From: AC-32 sp036265535 | Lineage (GTDB): Bacteria; Actinomycetota; Thermoleophilia; Gaiellales; Gaiellaceae | Reading direction: 5' to 3' | Assembly: GCA_036265535.1 (NCBI GenBank) | Contig: DATAOV010000061.1 | Location: 1 to 38,863, forward strand | Length of the DNA: 38,863 bases | Shown here: piece by piece, positions 31,722 to 38,863 of the stretch | Position numbering within the stretch: the stretch's first letter is position 1 | Layout: every line of letters starts with the position of its first letter | The notes under the pieces: model-generated | The model's database searches: none | Told to the model about the DNA's origin: nothing | Seen by the model: the letters and a program-made list of their open reading frames with translations, nothing else | Made by a program: the position numbers and the translations under genes

Positions 31722-34391
31722 ATGGCTCTGGTCAGGGATACCAGCGACGTTGCCGGCCTCGACCAGGCGCTCGCGGAGATCGTGGAGCAGGCCGCTCGGC
31801 TGACGGAGGCGGACGTCGTCGTCGCGCGGCTCGGCAGCGACGGCTCGGGCCTGATCGCGCGCGCTGTGTATGCGTCGTCTGCCGCGCTGCAGGCCGAGCT
31901 CGAGGGCTCGAGGATCAGCGCCGATTCGCTTTCGGCGGAGGGCGCCGACGAGGTCGTGCAGCTGCCACGGCGGCTGCGTCTCGTCGCGGACAAGCTCGGC
32001 GCGACGGCGGTTCTGCTGCTTCCGATCCGGGTCGGCGGCGCCCTGATCGGCTCGCTCGAGCTGATGCGCCGCCGAGGCGCCTTCGACGATCGTGCACGCG
32101 CGCTTGCCCACGCTACGGCCGGCCAGGTCGCGCTGGCCCGCCGTGCCTTCGGCGAAGGAGCCGACGTGCACGGCTCGGCGCCCGACTTGCTCGAGCTGGC
32201 CGGCGACGCGCTGGCGGCCGGTTCGGACGAGGCGCGGGCTGCCGACCAGGTGGCGGCGCTCGCCGGCGAGGCGACCGGTGCACAGACGTGCCTGCTCTGG
32301 CGCTACGAGACCGAGGGGCCAGTGCTGGTGGCGCTCTGGGGTCCGACAGTTACGGCCGCGCCCGTGGTTGCGCACGACGCCCTTCGGCGGGCGCGCGCCT
32401 CGACCGATCCGATCTCGACCGAGCGGCTCGAGGACGGGCTCGGGGGCGGTTCGCTCGCCACCCTCCAGCTCGGCCAGCCTCCTCTCGGGGCGCTCCAGCT
32501 CGCCTTCGGGACGGAGCGGGAGCCGGACGACGCCCAGCTGGCGAGGCTCGGCACGTTCGCCGTCCGGGCGGCGCACGCGCTCCGCGCAAGCGAGCGCAGG
32601 CGAACCCTCGCGGTCGAGCTCGTCCGCACCCGAGCGCTGCTCACCGTCGTCGGGCAGGCGATCGCGGAACTGTCGCTCGCGCACACGCTCGAGACGGCGG
32701 TCGAGCGCGTCTGTGAGCTCTTCGGCGTCGACCGGCTGGCGGTCTACCTCGTCGAAGACGAAGGGGGGGCGCTCGAACCGGCGGCCGCACGCGGCCTCGC
32801 CGGGCCGCACGTGCCCGTCGGCCAGCGGTTGCTCGAGCTCGCGCTCGGGCCGGCCCGCGCGCACGGCATCTTGCACGTACCCGACGCGGCCGCCGACCCG
32901 CGCCTGGCCGGTGTTCGTGACGCGCTCGAGGAGGTCGGGCTGGAAGCAGCGGTGGCCGTCCCGCTGCGAGCGCGCGAGGAGCTGGTCGGGCTGCTGGCCG
33001 TCTATCCCGAGCGCGGTCGCGACCTGACCGAGAACGAGGAGTCGCTGCTGCGCGCGCTCGGCGCTCAGCTCGCCGTCGCAGTGCAGAACGCGGCCCTGCA
33101 CGAACGGGCGGAGCGACTTGGCGCCGAGCGCAAGGAGGCGCTGGACGCCGAACGCGAAGCCGCCAAGCGCCTGCGCGCGCTGTACGAGATCTCCCGGTCC
33201 TTTGCGGAGAGCCTGTCGCTCGATGCGACGTTCGAGGCCGTGGCGAGGACGATTGTCGAGTCCCTCGACGTCGACGCGGCGGCGCTGCGCATGCCCGACC
33301 GGCGCGGCACCTCGCTCGTGCCGGTGGCGGTGCACGTGCGGGAGGACCGGCTGACCGCGCCCCTGCGGGCGGTCCTGTCGCTGCCTCAGCCGCTCTCGCT
33401 GCTACACGCGAGCGTCTTCCGCAACGGCCAGCCGCGCGTGCTCGACCCTGAGAGCGCCGGCGCACTGGGCCCGGCACACGAGCCGCTCGCCCCGTTCCTC
33501 GAGAAAGGCTCGTCCGCCGCCGTCATTCCGCTGACGACGCAGGCCGAGATCCTCGGCACGTTGACGCTCCTCTCGCTTGACGCGGATCGTCCGATAGCCG
33601 GGGACACGCTCGACGCCGCGGTCTCGGTCGCCGGGCAGGCCGCGCTGGCGCTGGACAACGCACGCCTCTATCAGCAGCAGAAGGAGTTCGCGGACTCGAT
33701 GCAGCGCTCGCTGCTCCCGCGCACGCGACCGCAGCTGGCGGGGCTTGAGGTGGGCGTCGTCTACGACTCCTCCGCCCGCGTCGACGTCGGCGGCGACGTC
33801 TACGACTTCCTCGAGCTGGCGGACGGGCGTCTCGCCGTCGTCCTCGGGGACGTCACCGGACACGGCATCGATGCGGCGGCAGACATGGCGATGGCGAAGT
33901 TCGTCTTCCGCTCCCTCGCGCGGGAGCATTCGGAGCCTGGTGAGTTCCTCGCGGCGGCGAACGAGATCGTGCTCGAGGAGATCGAACCGGGGAAGTTCAT
34001 CACGCTGCTCTACCTGACCGTGGACGCGGGGAAGGGGGAACTCGCGTGCGCCAGCGGCGGCCATCCACGGCCGAGGCTGCTCCGCCGGGGCGGGACGCCT
34101 GAGCCCCTGGACGTGGGCGGGCTCGCGCTCGGGATCGAGGGCGGCCAGCAGTACGAGGAGGCCCGCGTGCGGCTCGAGCCCGGCGATGCCGTCGCCCTCT
34201 TCACGGACGGCCTGGTCGAGGCACGCCGTGACGGCGAGCTCTACGGCGAGCAGCGCCTGGACGACGCTCTGACGGCGAATGCGGGGCTTCCGGCGCAGGA
34301 GCTGGCGGATGCGCTGCTCGCCGATTGCTTCGCGTTCGGCGGCGAGCTCGCGGACGACTGCGCAATCGTCGTGCTCAAGAAGCGCGGGTGA
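31722..34391 (+). CDS. Multi-GAF PP2C-type serine phosphatase (RsbU/SpoIIE-like)
   Basis: 889 residues from ATG 31722. Four GAF-like sensor domains can be traced (about 5-145, 150-290, 305-455 and 490-645), joined by short coiled coils (EREAAKRLRALYEISRSFAE). The C-terminal SpoIIE/PP2C phosphatase (about 655-889) has metal-site motifs VDVGGDVYDFLEL, VLGDVTGHGIDAAADM, ASGGHPRPRLL, FTDGLVEAR and ADDCAIVVLKKR. Such proteins dephosphorylate anti-sigma-factor antagonists to switch on stress responses. GTG 31713 is possible, but AAGGTGG (31709-31715) is well placed for ATG 31722. No anti-sigma or antagonist gene is in the window. Confidence 0.92.
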   Translation: MALVRDTSDVAGLDQALAEIVEQAARLTEADVVVARLGSDGSGLIARAVYASSAALQAELEGSRISADSLSAEGADEVVQLPRRLRLVADKLGATAVLLLPIRVGGALIGSLELMRRRGAFDDRARALAHATAGQVALARRAFGEGADVHGSAPDLLELAGDALAAGSDEARAADQVAALAGEATGAQTCLLWRYETEGPVLVALWGPTVTAAPVVAHDALRRARASTDPISTERLEDGLGGGSLATLQLGQPPLGALQLAFGTEREPDDAQLARLGTFAVRAAHALRASERRRTLAVELVRTRALLTVVGQAIAELSLAHTLETAVERVCELFGVDRLAVYLVEDEGGALEPAAARGLAGPHVPVGQRLLELALGPARAHGILHVPDAAADPRLAGVRDALEEVGLEAAVAVPLRAREELVGLLAVYPERGRDLTENEESLLRALGAQLAVAVQNAALHERAERLGAERKEALDAEREAAKRLRALYEISRSFAESLSLDATFEAVARTIVESLDVDAAALRMPDRRGTSLVPVAVHVREDRLTAPLRAVLSLPQPLSLLHASVFRNGQPRVLDPESAGALGPAHEPLAPFLEKGSSAAVIPLTTQAEILGTLTLLSLDADRPIAGDTLDAAVSVAGQAALALDNARLYQQQKEFADSMQRSLLPRTRPQLAGLEVGVVYDSSARVDVGGDVYDFLELADGRLAVVLGDVTGHGIDAAADMAMAKFVFRSLAREHSEPGEFLAAANEIVLEEIEPGKFITLLYLTVDAGKGELACASGGHPRPRLLRRGGTPEPLDVGGLALGIEGGQQYEEARVRLEPGDAVALFTDGLVEARRDGELYGEQRLDDALTANAGLPAQELADALLADCFAFGGELADDCAIVVLKKRG

Positions 34392-35092
34392 TCGACCTCG
34401 GCCGGCGCGACGGCCGGATGCTGCGGATCGGCCATCGCGGCGCGGCCGCGCTTGCGCCGGAGAACACGATCGAATCACTGCGCCTCGCGCTCGAGCTCGG
34501 CTGCGATCTCGTCGAGTTCGACGTGCACGACGTGGACGGCACGCTGCTGCTCGTCCATGACCGACCGGCCGGGCCCATCCCGGGACTACCGACCTTGGAC
34601 GAGGCGCTCGAGTTTCTCGCCGAGACGGATTCGGGAGTACACCTCGATCTGAAGGCCCGGGGCGCGGAGGAGGCCGTCGCCGATGCCATCCGTCGGCACG
34701 GGCTCGTCAGGCGCACGGTCGTCAGCTCCTTCCGGCCGGAGACGCTGCGTGCGCTCGCGGCGGCCGAACCGGGGCTGAGACTGGGGCTCACCTACCCCGA
34801 GGATCGGCGTGGGCTCTCCCGGCAGCGGTTGACGGCGCCTCTCGCCGGCGCGGGCCTGGCGCTGTTCAGAGCCGTGCTTCCGCCTCGGGTGCCGGGCTTG
34901 CTCCGGCGGGCTCGCGCGAGCGCCGCGATGCTGCATTTCTCCGTGGTCACCAGGTCGGTGATCACGCGCTGCCATGCGCAGGGAGTGCCCGTGCTCGTAT
35001 GGACCGTGGACGACCGTGCGCTGGTGCCAAGGCTCGACGCCCTCGGCGTCGACGGCGTAATCACGAACGATCCACGAATCTTCCGAGGCTAG
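34388..35092 (+). CDS. Glycerophosphodiester phosphodiesterase
   Basis: 234 residues, GDPD TIM barrel. RIGHRGAAALAPENTIESL holds the active-site HR and E, VEFDVHDVDGTLLLVHD the metal-binding E, D and catalytic His, and VWTVDDRALVPRLDALGVDG the C-terminal barrel strands. It hydrolyses glycerophosphodiesters to glycerol 3-phosphate and an alcohol. No signal peptide, so cytosolic. GTG 34388 overlaps the phosphatase stop (GTGA). Confidence 0.93.
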   Translation: MIDLGRRDGRMLRIGHRGAAALAPENTIESLRLALELGCDLVEFDVHDVDGTLLLVHDRPAGPIPGLPTLDEALEFLAETDSGVHLDLKARGAEEAVADAIRRHGLVRRTVVSSFRPETLRALAAAEPGLRLGLTYPEDRRGLSRQRLTAPLAGAGLALFRAVLPPRVPGLLRRARASAAMLHFSVVTRSVITRCHAQGVPVLVWTVDDRALVPRLDALGVDGVITNDPRIFRG

Positions 35093-35105
35093 ACTTCCCA
35101 CCGCG

Positions 35106-36092
35106 ATGAGGAGGACCGGTCTCGCGCTGCTCTTCGTGCTCGGACTCGGCGCTGCCGGCGGGCTGTCCGCCGGCGTGGTCGCAGCTACGGGAACGACGAC
35201 GGGAACGACCACGACCGCGCCGCAGACGATCGCGCCCGGCGTGACGATCGGCGGCGTCGACGTCGGCGACCTGACGTCGGCCGACGCGCTCGCCAAGGTC
35301 AACACGATCTTCTCGGAGCCCCTCGTACTCATCGCGCCCCGCTCCCGCCTGGTGGTGACGCCCAAGCGGCTCGGGGCGATCGCCCAGGTCCGCCCGGCCC
35401 TAGCGCGGGCGCTCACCGCGGCCGCCGGCACCGCGATCAAGCTGCGGGTGACGCTCAATCGTGCGCGGACGGCGAGCTACCTGGCCGTCGTCGCGCGCAG
35501 ATTCGACCGCAAGCCGGAGGACGCTCAGCTCGCGCTCCGGCACCTCCGCCCGTGGGCGAGCAAGGAGCGCGCGGGTCGCGTGCTGCGCCGGGAGCGGGCG
35601 ATGGCAGCCATCTTCACGGCAATCGCGGCGAACGAACGCCTCCCCTTGCGGCTGGAGTTCCGCAAGCTGACGCCCGCCGTCACGCGTTCCTCGATCGGGC
35701 CCGTGATCGTGATCCACCGCCGCTCGAACCGCCTCTACCTCTACAAGGGCGTGCGCTTCCAGCGCGTTTTCGGCGTCGCCACCGGCCAGTCGATTTATCC
35801 GACCCCGCTCGGCCGCTGGTCGGTCGTGGTCAAGTGGCGCAACCCGTGGTGGTATCCGCCGAACTCGGCCTGGGCAAAGGGCGAGAAGCCGATCCCGCCC
35901 GGGCCCGGGAACCCGCTCGGCACCCGCTGGATGGGGCTCTCGGCCTCCGGCGTCGGCATCCATGGCACCCCCGACGACGCCTCGATCGGCTACTCCGCCT
36001 CCCACGGGTGCATTCGCATGCACATCAGCGACGCCGAGTGGCTCTTCAACCACGTCAACATCGGGACGACGGTCTTCATCGTCTCGGCGTGA
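35106..36092 (+). CDS. L,D-transpeptidase (YkuD)
   Basis: 328 residues. An N-terminal membrane anchor or signal (ALLFVLGLGAAGGLSAGVVAA) is followed by a Thr-rich stretch and a VanW/PG-binding-type domain (VTIGGVDVGDLTSADALAKV). The C-terminal YkuD domain begins at IVIHRRSNRLYLYKGVRFQR and carries GIHGTPDDASIGYSASHGC, then IRMHISDAEWLF: the catalytic Cys motif SHGCIRM is intact. It makes 3-3 peptidoglycan crosslinks outside the membrane. TAGACT (35090-35095) lies ten bases before ATG 35106. Confidence 0.95.
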   Translation: MRRTGLALLFVLGLGAAGGLSAGVVAATGTTTGTTTTAPQTIAPGVTIGGVDVGDLTSADALAKVNTIFSEPLVLIAPRSRLVVTPKRLGAIAQVRPALARALTAAAGTAIKLRVTLNRARTASYLAVVARRFDRKPEDAQLALRHLRPWASKERAGRVLRRERAMAAIFTAIAANERLPLRLEFRKLTPAVTRSSIGPVIVIHRRSNRLYLYKGVRFQRVFGVATGQSIYPTPLGRWSVVVKWRNPWWYPPNSAWAKGEKPIPPGPGNPLGTRWMGLSASGVGIHGTPDDASIGYSASHGCIRMHISDAEWLFNHVNIGTTVFIVSA

Positions 36093-36093
36093 C

Positions 36094-36621
36094 ATGACCT
36101 CGCGACTGAAGCTCGGCGCGCAGACACTCGCGGTCGCGCTCGTGCTCGGGCTGTTCGCGCTGCTGATCTGGAAGGTGGCACAGGGGTCGCACAAGGAGGC
36201 CGCTCCCGGCAAGCCCGCGCCCGACTTCACGCTGAGCCGGATCGGAGGGCCCGGCGAGCTGCAGCTGTCGTCCCTGCGCGGGAAGGCCGTCGTGCTCAAC
36301 TTCTGGGCGTCGTGGTGCTCTCCGTGCAAGCGCGAGGCGCCCGCGCTCCAGGCGACCTCGAAGAGCTGGGGCGACCGGGTGGTGGTGCTCGGGGTGGACG
36401 TGAACGACTTTCAGGGCGACGCACGCGGCTTCATGCGCAAGTACGGAGTGACGTACCCCGTCGTGCACGACAACAGGAACGTGACCACGCCCAAGTACGG
36501 ACTCACAGGCCTTCCCGAGACGTTCTTCCTCGATCGCCGGGGACGAATCGTCGAGCACGTGCCCGGCGAGGTGCGGGCGCAAGATCTCAGCAACGGCGTC
36601 GAGCGGGCGTTACGCGCATGA
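36094..36621 (+). CDS. ccmG: Thiol-disulfide oxidoreductase (CcmG/ResA/TlpA-type)
   Basis: 175 residues. An N-terminal membrane anchor (LAVALVLGLFALLIWKV) then a thioredoxin-fold domain with VLNFWASWCSPCKREAPAL and the cis-Pro loop GLPETFFLDRRGRI. It reduces apocytochrome c or its chaperone outside the membrane before haem attachment. ATG 36094 starts one base after the previous stop. It overlaps ccmH by ATGA; ccdA lies 75 bases further, the usual electron supplier. Confidence 0.92.
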   Translation: MTSRLKLGAQTLAVALVLGLFALLIWKVAQGSHKEAAPGKPAPDFTLSRIGGPGELQLSSLRGKAVVLNFWASWCSPCKREAPALQATSKSWGDRVVVLGVDVNDFQGDARGFMRKYGVTYPVVHDNRNVTTPKYGLTGLPETFFLDRRGRIVEHVPGEVRAQDLSNGVERALRA

Positions 36622-37085
36622 AGCTGGCCGCGCTCGTCCTGGCGGCGCTGCTGCTGGCCGCTCCGGCGGCGGCGAGCGAGCGTCATCCGACCCAGGGCGA
36701 GCTCGAGAGCGAGCTGATGTGCCCGATCTGCGCCGGCGAGACCCTGGCGCAGTCCGACTCGCCCGCGGCGCAGCGGATCAAGGCCTACATCGCCCGCCGG
36801 ATCGCCGCCGGGGACACGCGGAGTGAGATCAAGGACAACCTGGTCGCGGTGTGGGGGAAGCGCATCCTCGCCGCTCCCCCGCGGCACGGCTTCGACCTCC
36901 TCGCCTGGGCGCTTCCGCTCGTCGGGCTCGCGGGCGCCGCGGGAATCATGGGGTTCCTGGCCTGGCGCTGGACCCGGGCGCGTGAGCCTGAGCCCGCACC
37001 GCAACAGTGGTCGCTGAACGGGCAGTCGCTCGATCCGGAGGAGGAGCGCCGGCTCGACGAGGAGCTAGCACGGTTTGACCGGTAG
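36618..37085 (+). CDS. ccmH: Cytochrome c maturation protein CcmH
   Basis: 155 residues. Signal peptide (LAALVLAALLLAAPAAAS), then the CcmH motif LMCPICAGETLAQSDSPAA with its CxxC, RRIAAGDTRSEIKDNLVAV and a membrane helix (LPLVGLAGAAGIMGFLAW) with an acidic tail. It handles reduced apocytochrome c for haem ligation. The core motif reads CPICAG where proteobacteria read CxxCQNQ, normal for Gram-positives. No ccmF/ccmI is in the window, so the rest of the system lies elsewhere. Confidence 0.93.
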   Translation: MKLAALVLAALLLAAPAAASERHPTQGELESELMCPICAGETLAQSDSPAAQRIKAYIARRIAAGDTRSEIKDNLVAVWGKRILAAPPRHGFDLLAWALPLVGLAGAAGIMGFLAWRWTRAREPEPAPQQWSLNGQSLDPEEERRLDEELARFDR

Positions 37086-37159
37086 CTCCGTGTCGAGCGC
37101 GGCCACCCATGTGAGCCGAGGTGCGATCGGGTTCGGCGTCAATCCAGGAGCCGTAGGCT

Positions 37160-37870
37160 GTGGTTGAGAGGACTGGCGTCGCGTTTCTCGCCGGCCTCGT
37201 CTCGATCGCCTTCCCGTGCGTGCTCCCGCTCGTTCCGGGTTACCTGTCGGCCATCTCGGCAGTGGAGGTCGAGCGGCTTGGCGAGCGGGGGATGGCCAAG
37301 CGAATCGCACTTGCAAGCGTGCCGTTCGCGATCGGGTTCACCGTCGTCTTCGTCGTGCTCGGGGCCGCGGCGGCAGCGTTGGGTGGCTGGGTCGACCAGG
37401 AAACCCGGATCAAGCTGGCCGGGTTCGTGCTCGTCGTTCTGGGCCTGGCGCTCGCGGGGCTGCTGCCCTGGCCGGAGCGGATGCTGGCTCCCGGCGCCAT
37501 CGGCCGCGCGCGGGCGAGCGGCTCGCGGGCACTGCTCGGCGCCGCGTTCGCAGTCTGCGCGGCCCCGTGCGTGGGCGTCGTGCTCGGCTCGATCCTCGTG
37601 CTGGCGGCGGATTCGCGCACGGTGGTGCGCGGCTGCGTGCTCCTCGCCGCCTACTCGCTCGGCATCACCGTCGCCTTCGTCCTGATCGGGATCGCCTTCG
37701 GCAAGGCGATGAGCGCGTTCCGCTGGGTCCGGGACCACTACGGTCTGATCCGCGTGCTGAGCGGCCTGACACTGGTCGTGCTCGGCCTCCTGCTCTTCTT
37801 CAACCGCGACTGGTGGCTGAACGTGTTGATGAACCGCGCGCTGAGCGCGATCGGGCTCGACCAGTTTTAG
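37160..37870 (+). CDS. ccdA: Cytochrome c biogenesis protein CcdA
   Basis: 236 residues with six membrane helices of the DsbD-gamma/CcdA type. The redox Cys are FPCVLPLVPGYL in helix 1 and CAAPCVG in helix 4. It carries electrons from cytosolic thioredoxin to CcmG-type proteins outside. GTG 37160 has AGGAG nine bases upstream. It ends with tandem TAG TAG within a repeat copy. Confidence 0.94.
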   Translation: MVERTGVAFLAGLVSIAFPCVLPLVPGYLSAISAVEVERLGERGMAKRIALASVPFAIGFTVVFVVLGAAAAALGGWVDQETRIKLAGFVLVVLGLALAGLLPWPERMLAPGAIGRARASGSRALLGAAFAVCAAPCVGVVLGSILVLAADSRTVVRGCVLLAAYSLGITVAFVLIGIAFGKAMSAFRWVRDHYGLIRVLSGLTLVVLGLLLFFNRDWWLNVLMNRALSAIGLDQF

Positions 37871-37927
37871 TAGGGCTTGACGAAATACCGACTGTGCCGC
37901 CGGGCGCTATCCCGTCAAGCCCTCCTA
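37868..37927. terminator. Inverted repeat spanning both stops of convergent genes
   Basis: TAGTAGGGCTTGACG (37868-37882) pairs with CGTCAAGCCCTCCTA (37913-37927) with one mismatch across a 30-base loop. The left arm contains the ccdA stop, the right arm the DUF309 stop. Each arm is also a copy of the TAG..AGGGCTTG repeat. It probably ends transcription from both sides. Confidence 0.55.
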
Positions 37928-38251
37928 GAGGCGCGGCGGGGGCAGTTTGAGCGAGCCCGAAGCGACGATCCGCGCCGCCTCGTCCACCTGGGCCAGCACG
38001 GAGCCGACGTCCACGCCGCGGTGCTCCGGGGCGAACGCGGCCAGGCGCCGTCTCGCCTTCTCCAACTGACGCTCGCAGCCGACGCGGTTGCCGCGCTCGG
38101 CCTGGTACCAGGCGACGGTCACGTGGACGAGCCCCTGGTAGAAGTCGCGCTCCTCCGGCTCGGCCGCGCGCCACGCGTCCTCGAGCTCTTCGTGGGCCGT
38201 GAAGAATTCGCCGTTTCGAATCAAGTAGAGGCCGACATCGAGCTTGGTCAT
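37925..38251 (-). CDS. DUF309 protein
   Basis: 108 residues. The family motif FFTAHEELEDAWR near residue 18 and ERDFYQGLVHVTVAWYQAERGN are typical of DUF309, helical proteins of unknown role. Start ATG 38251 (MTKLDVGL) rather than the open frame's 38290, because TAGGCT (minus strand 38265-38260) lies eight bases before it. Its stop sits in the inverted repeat shared with ccdA. Confidence 0.85.
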   Translation of the reverse strand: MTKLDVGLYLIRNGEFFTAHEELEDAWRAAEPEERDFYQGLVHVTVAWYQAERGNRVGCERQLEKARRRLAAFAPEHRGVDVGSVLAQVDEAARIVASGSLKLPPPRL

Positions 38252-38255
38252 GCCA

Positions 38256-38290
38256 TTGGAGCCTAGGCTCGAGGGTGGTACGTTTGCCAC
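38256..38290 (+). promoter_or_regulatory. Promoter for the 38291 gene, facing DUF309 promoter
   Basis: TTGGAG (38256-38261), 17 bases, TACGTT (38279-38284), six bases, GTG 38291. The palindrome AGCCTAGGCT (38260-38269) in between carries the -10 box of the divergent DUF309 gene. Confidence 0.55.
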
Positions 38291-38605
38291 GTGGCGACGA
38301 TCCTGCTGGTGGGGGTCGACCTATTTTTCCGCGGCAAGCTGGAGGGGCTGTTGCCGGGCCATCACCTGATCACGGTGGACAGCGTCGACCCGCCGGACTG
38401 CGTCATCGCCGACATCGCACGTGTCGATCCAGACGAAGTCGCGGACGCCTATCCCGAGGTTCCGATCCTCGGCTTCGCGAACCACACGGATACCGCCGGG
38501 CTGCGGCGTGCGCACGCCGCCGGCTTCGATCAGGTGGTCGTGAAGGCTGCCTTGGACGAACGTGCGAACGAGTTCATCGAGGAGCTGACCGCGTCATTAG
38601 ACTGA
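38291..38605 (+). CDS. Degenerate receiver-like protein
   Basis: 104 residues with the alternating strand/helix pattern of a CheY receiver: ILLVGVDLFFRGKLEGLL, CVIADIARVD, PILGFANHTD and FDQVVVKAALD. The acidic pair at strand 1 is reduced to one Asp (VGVD), and the Lys of strand 5 remains. The switch Thr/Ser position reads Ala. It is probably a pseudo-receiver that signals without phosphorylation. Leaderless GTG start. Followed closely by the ferredoxin gene. Confidence 0.6.
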   Translation: MATILLVGVDLFFRGKLEGLLPGHHLITVDSVDPPDCVIADIARVDPDEVADAYPEVPILGFANHTDTAGLRRAHAAGFDQVVVKAALDERANEFIEELTASLD

Positions 38606-38611
38606 CTCGCC
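38598..38611 (+). promoter_or_regulatory. -10 box for ferredoxin gene
   Basis: TAGACT (38598-38603) in the last codons of the preceding gene, eight bases before GTG 38612. Confidence 0.5.
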
Positions 38612-38863
38612 GTGACGTACATCATCGCCGAGCCCTGCATCGACATCAAAGACCTCTCGTGCGTCGACGTCTGCCCGGTCGACTGCATCCACGAGTTCGA
38701 GCGCATCCTCATCATCGACCCAGAGGAATGCATCGACTGTGGGGCGTGCGAGCCGGAGTGCCCGGTCGAGGCGATCTTCCCGGAGGACGCGCTCCCGCAG
38801 AAATGGGAGCCGTTCGTGAAGATCAACTACGCCTTCGGCGAGGGCGCTGACGTGATCAACAAC
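38612..38863 (+). CDS. fdxA: 7Fe ferredoxin (FdxA type), 3' end outside window
   Basis: 84 residues are visible and the frame is open at the window end. MTYIIAEPCIDIKDLSCVDV opens the protein; Cys at 9, 17, 21 and 25, then 40, 43, 46 and 50 (CIDCGACEPECPVEAI) fit a [3Fe-4S] plus [4Fe-4S] ferredoxin of the actinobacterial/Thermus FdxA type. It is a soluble low-potential electron carrier. Start GTG 38612 matches the family's standard N-terminus. Confidence 0.93.
   Translation, partial: MTYIIAEPCIDIKDLSCVDVCPVDCIHEFERILIIDPEECIDCGACEPECPVEAIFPEDALPQKWEPFVKINYAFGEGADVINN

Noticed and set aside
30852..33335. Long open frame (827 codons) antisense to the PAP2 and GAF-PP2C genes
   Set aside because: It crosses several well-supported genes and has low-complexity Arg/Gly/Ala content; a G+C shadow.

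Overview
The window is very G+C-rich with G or C at most third codon positions. It has the gene content of a high-G+C Gram-positive: an eno - pyk - FtsB-like - DUF501 block, an LCP cell-wall ligase, an L,D-transpeptidase, an acidic-tailed L25, a PP2C phosphatase with several GAF domains, and many leaderless-looking promoters. I infer an actinobacterium, probably of class Thermoleophilia (Gaiella/Solirubrobacter-like). That placement rests on gene order and style, not on a search. Most of the window is housekeeping chromosome; no phage, transposase or CRISPR array is visible.

Layout. 1-1509: 3' part of clpB. 1.7-4.4 kb: a membrane protein, a GYD-domain protein, and a convergent psuK-psuG operon for pseudouridine breakdown. 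4.4-7.9 kb: a small protein, an FmdB-type zinc ribbon, an LCP protein divergent from a ROK sugar kinase, then rsmI. 7.9-13.2 kb: an M23 peptidase whose frame runs into metG, followed by the tightly overlapping metG-tatD-rsmA-ispE run and a membrane protein. 13.2-16 kb: tRNA-Gln with a partial copy of its 5' half upstream, then glmU-prs. 16-19.2 kb is the least ordinary part: a secreted protein with 33-residue tandem repeats behind a TetR-type palindrome, a class III aminotransferase, and a TolB-like beta-propeller gene broken by one TAG codon. 19.2-29.8 kb: rplY-pth-mfd-PpiC lipoprotein-mazG-eno-pyk-ftsB-DUF501 and two small genes. 29.8-35.1 kb: a helix-turn-helix/receiver fusion, a PAP2 phosphatase, two membrane proteins on the minus strand, a four-GAF PP2C phosphatase and a GDPD esterase. 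35.1-38.9 kb: an L,D-transpeptidase, ccmG-ccmH-ccdA for cytochrome c maturation, a DUF309 protein, a degenerate receiver and a 7Fe ferredoxin cut by the window end.

The genes combine into translation and its quality control (metG, rsmA, rsmI, pth, L25, tRNA-Gln), precursor supply (glmU, prs, ispE, eno, pyk), envelope building (LCP, M23, L,D-transpeptidase, FtsB) and signalling (HTH-receiver, GAF-PP2C).

The signals most worth a second look are: (1) a short repeat with consensus TAGTARGARGGCTYG that supplies tandem stop codons at the ends of unrelated genes and is followed by GC hairpins; (2) a recurring TANNNT-N6-(A/G)TG layout indicating leaderless mRNAs; (3) a CTG start codon for enolase with an excellent ribosome binding site; (4) the repeat protein and its operator; (5) the single-codon break in the propeller gene.
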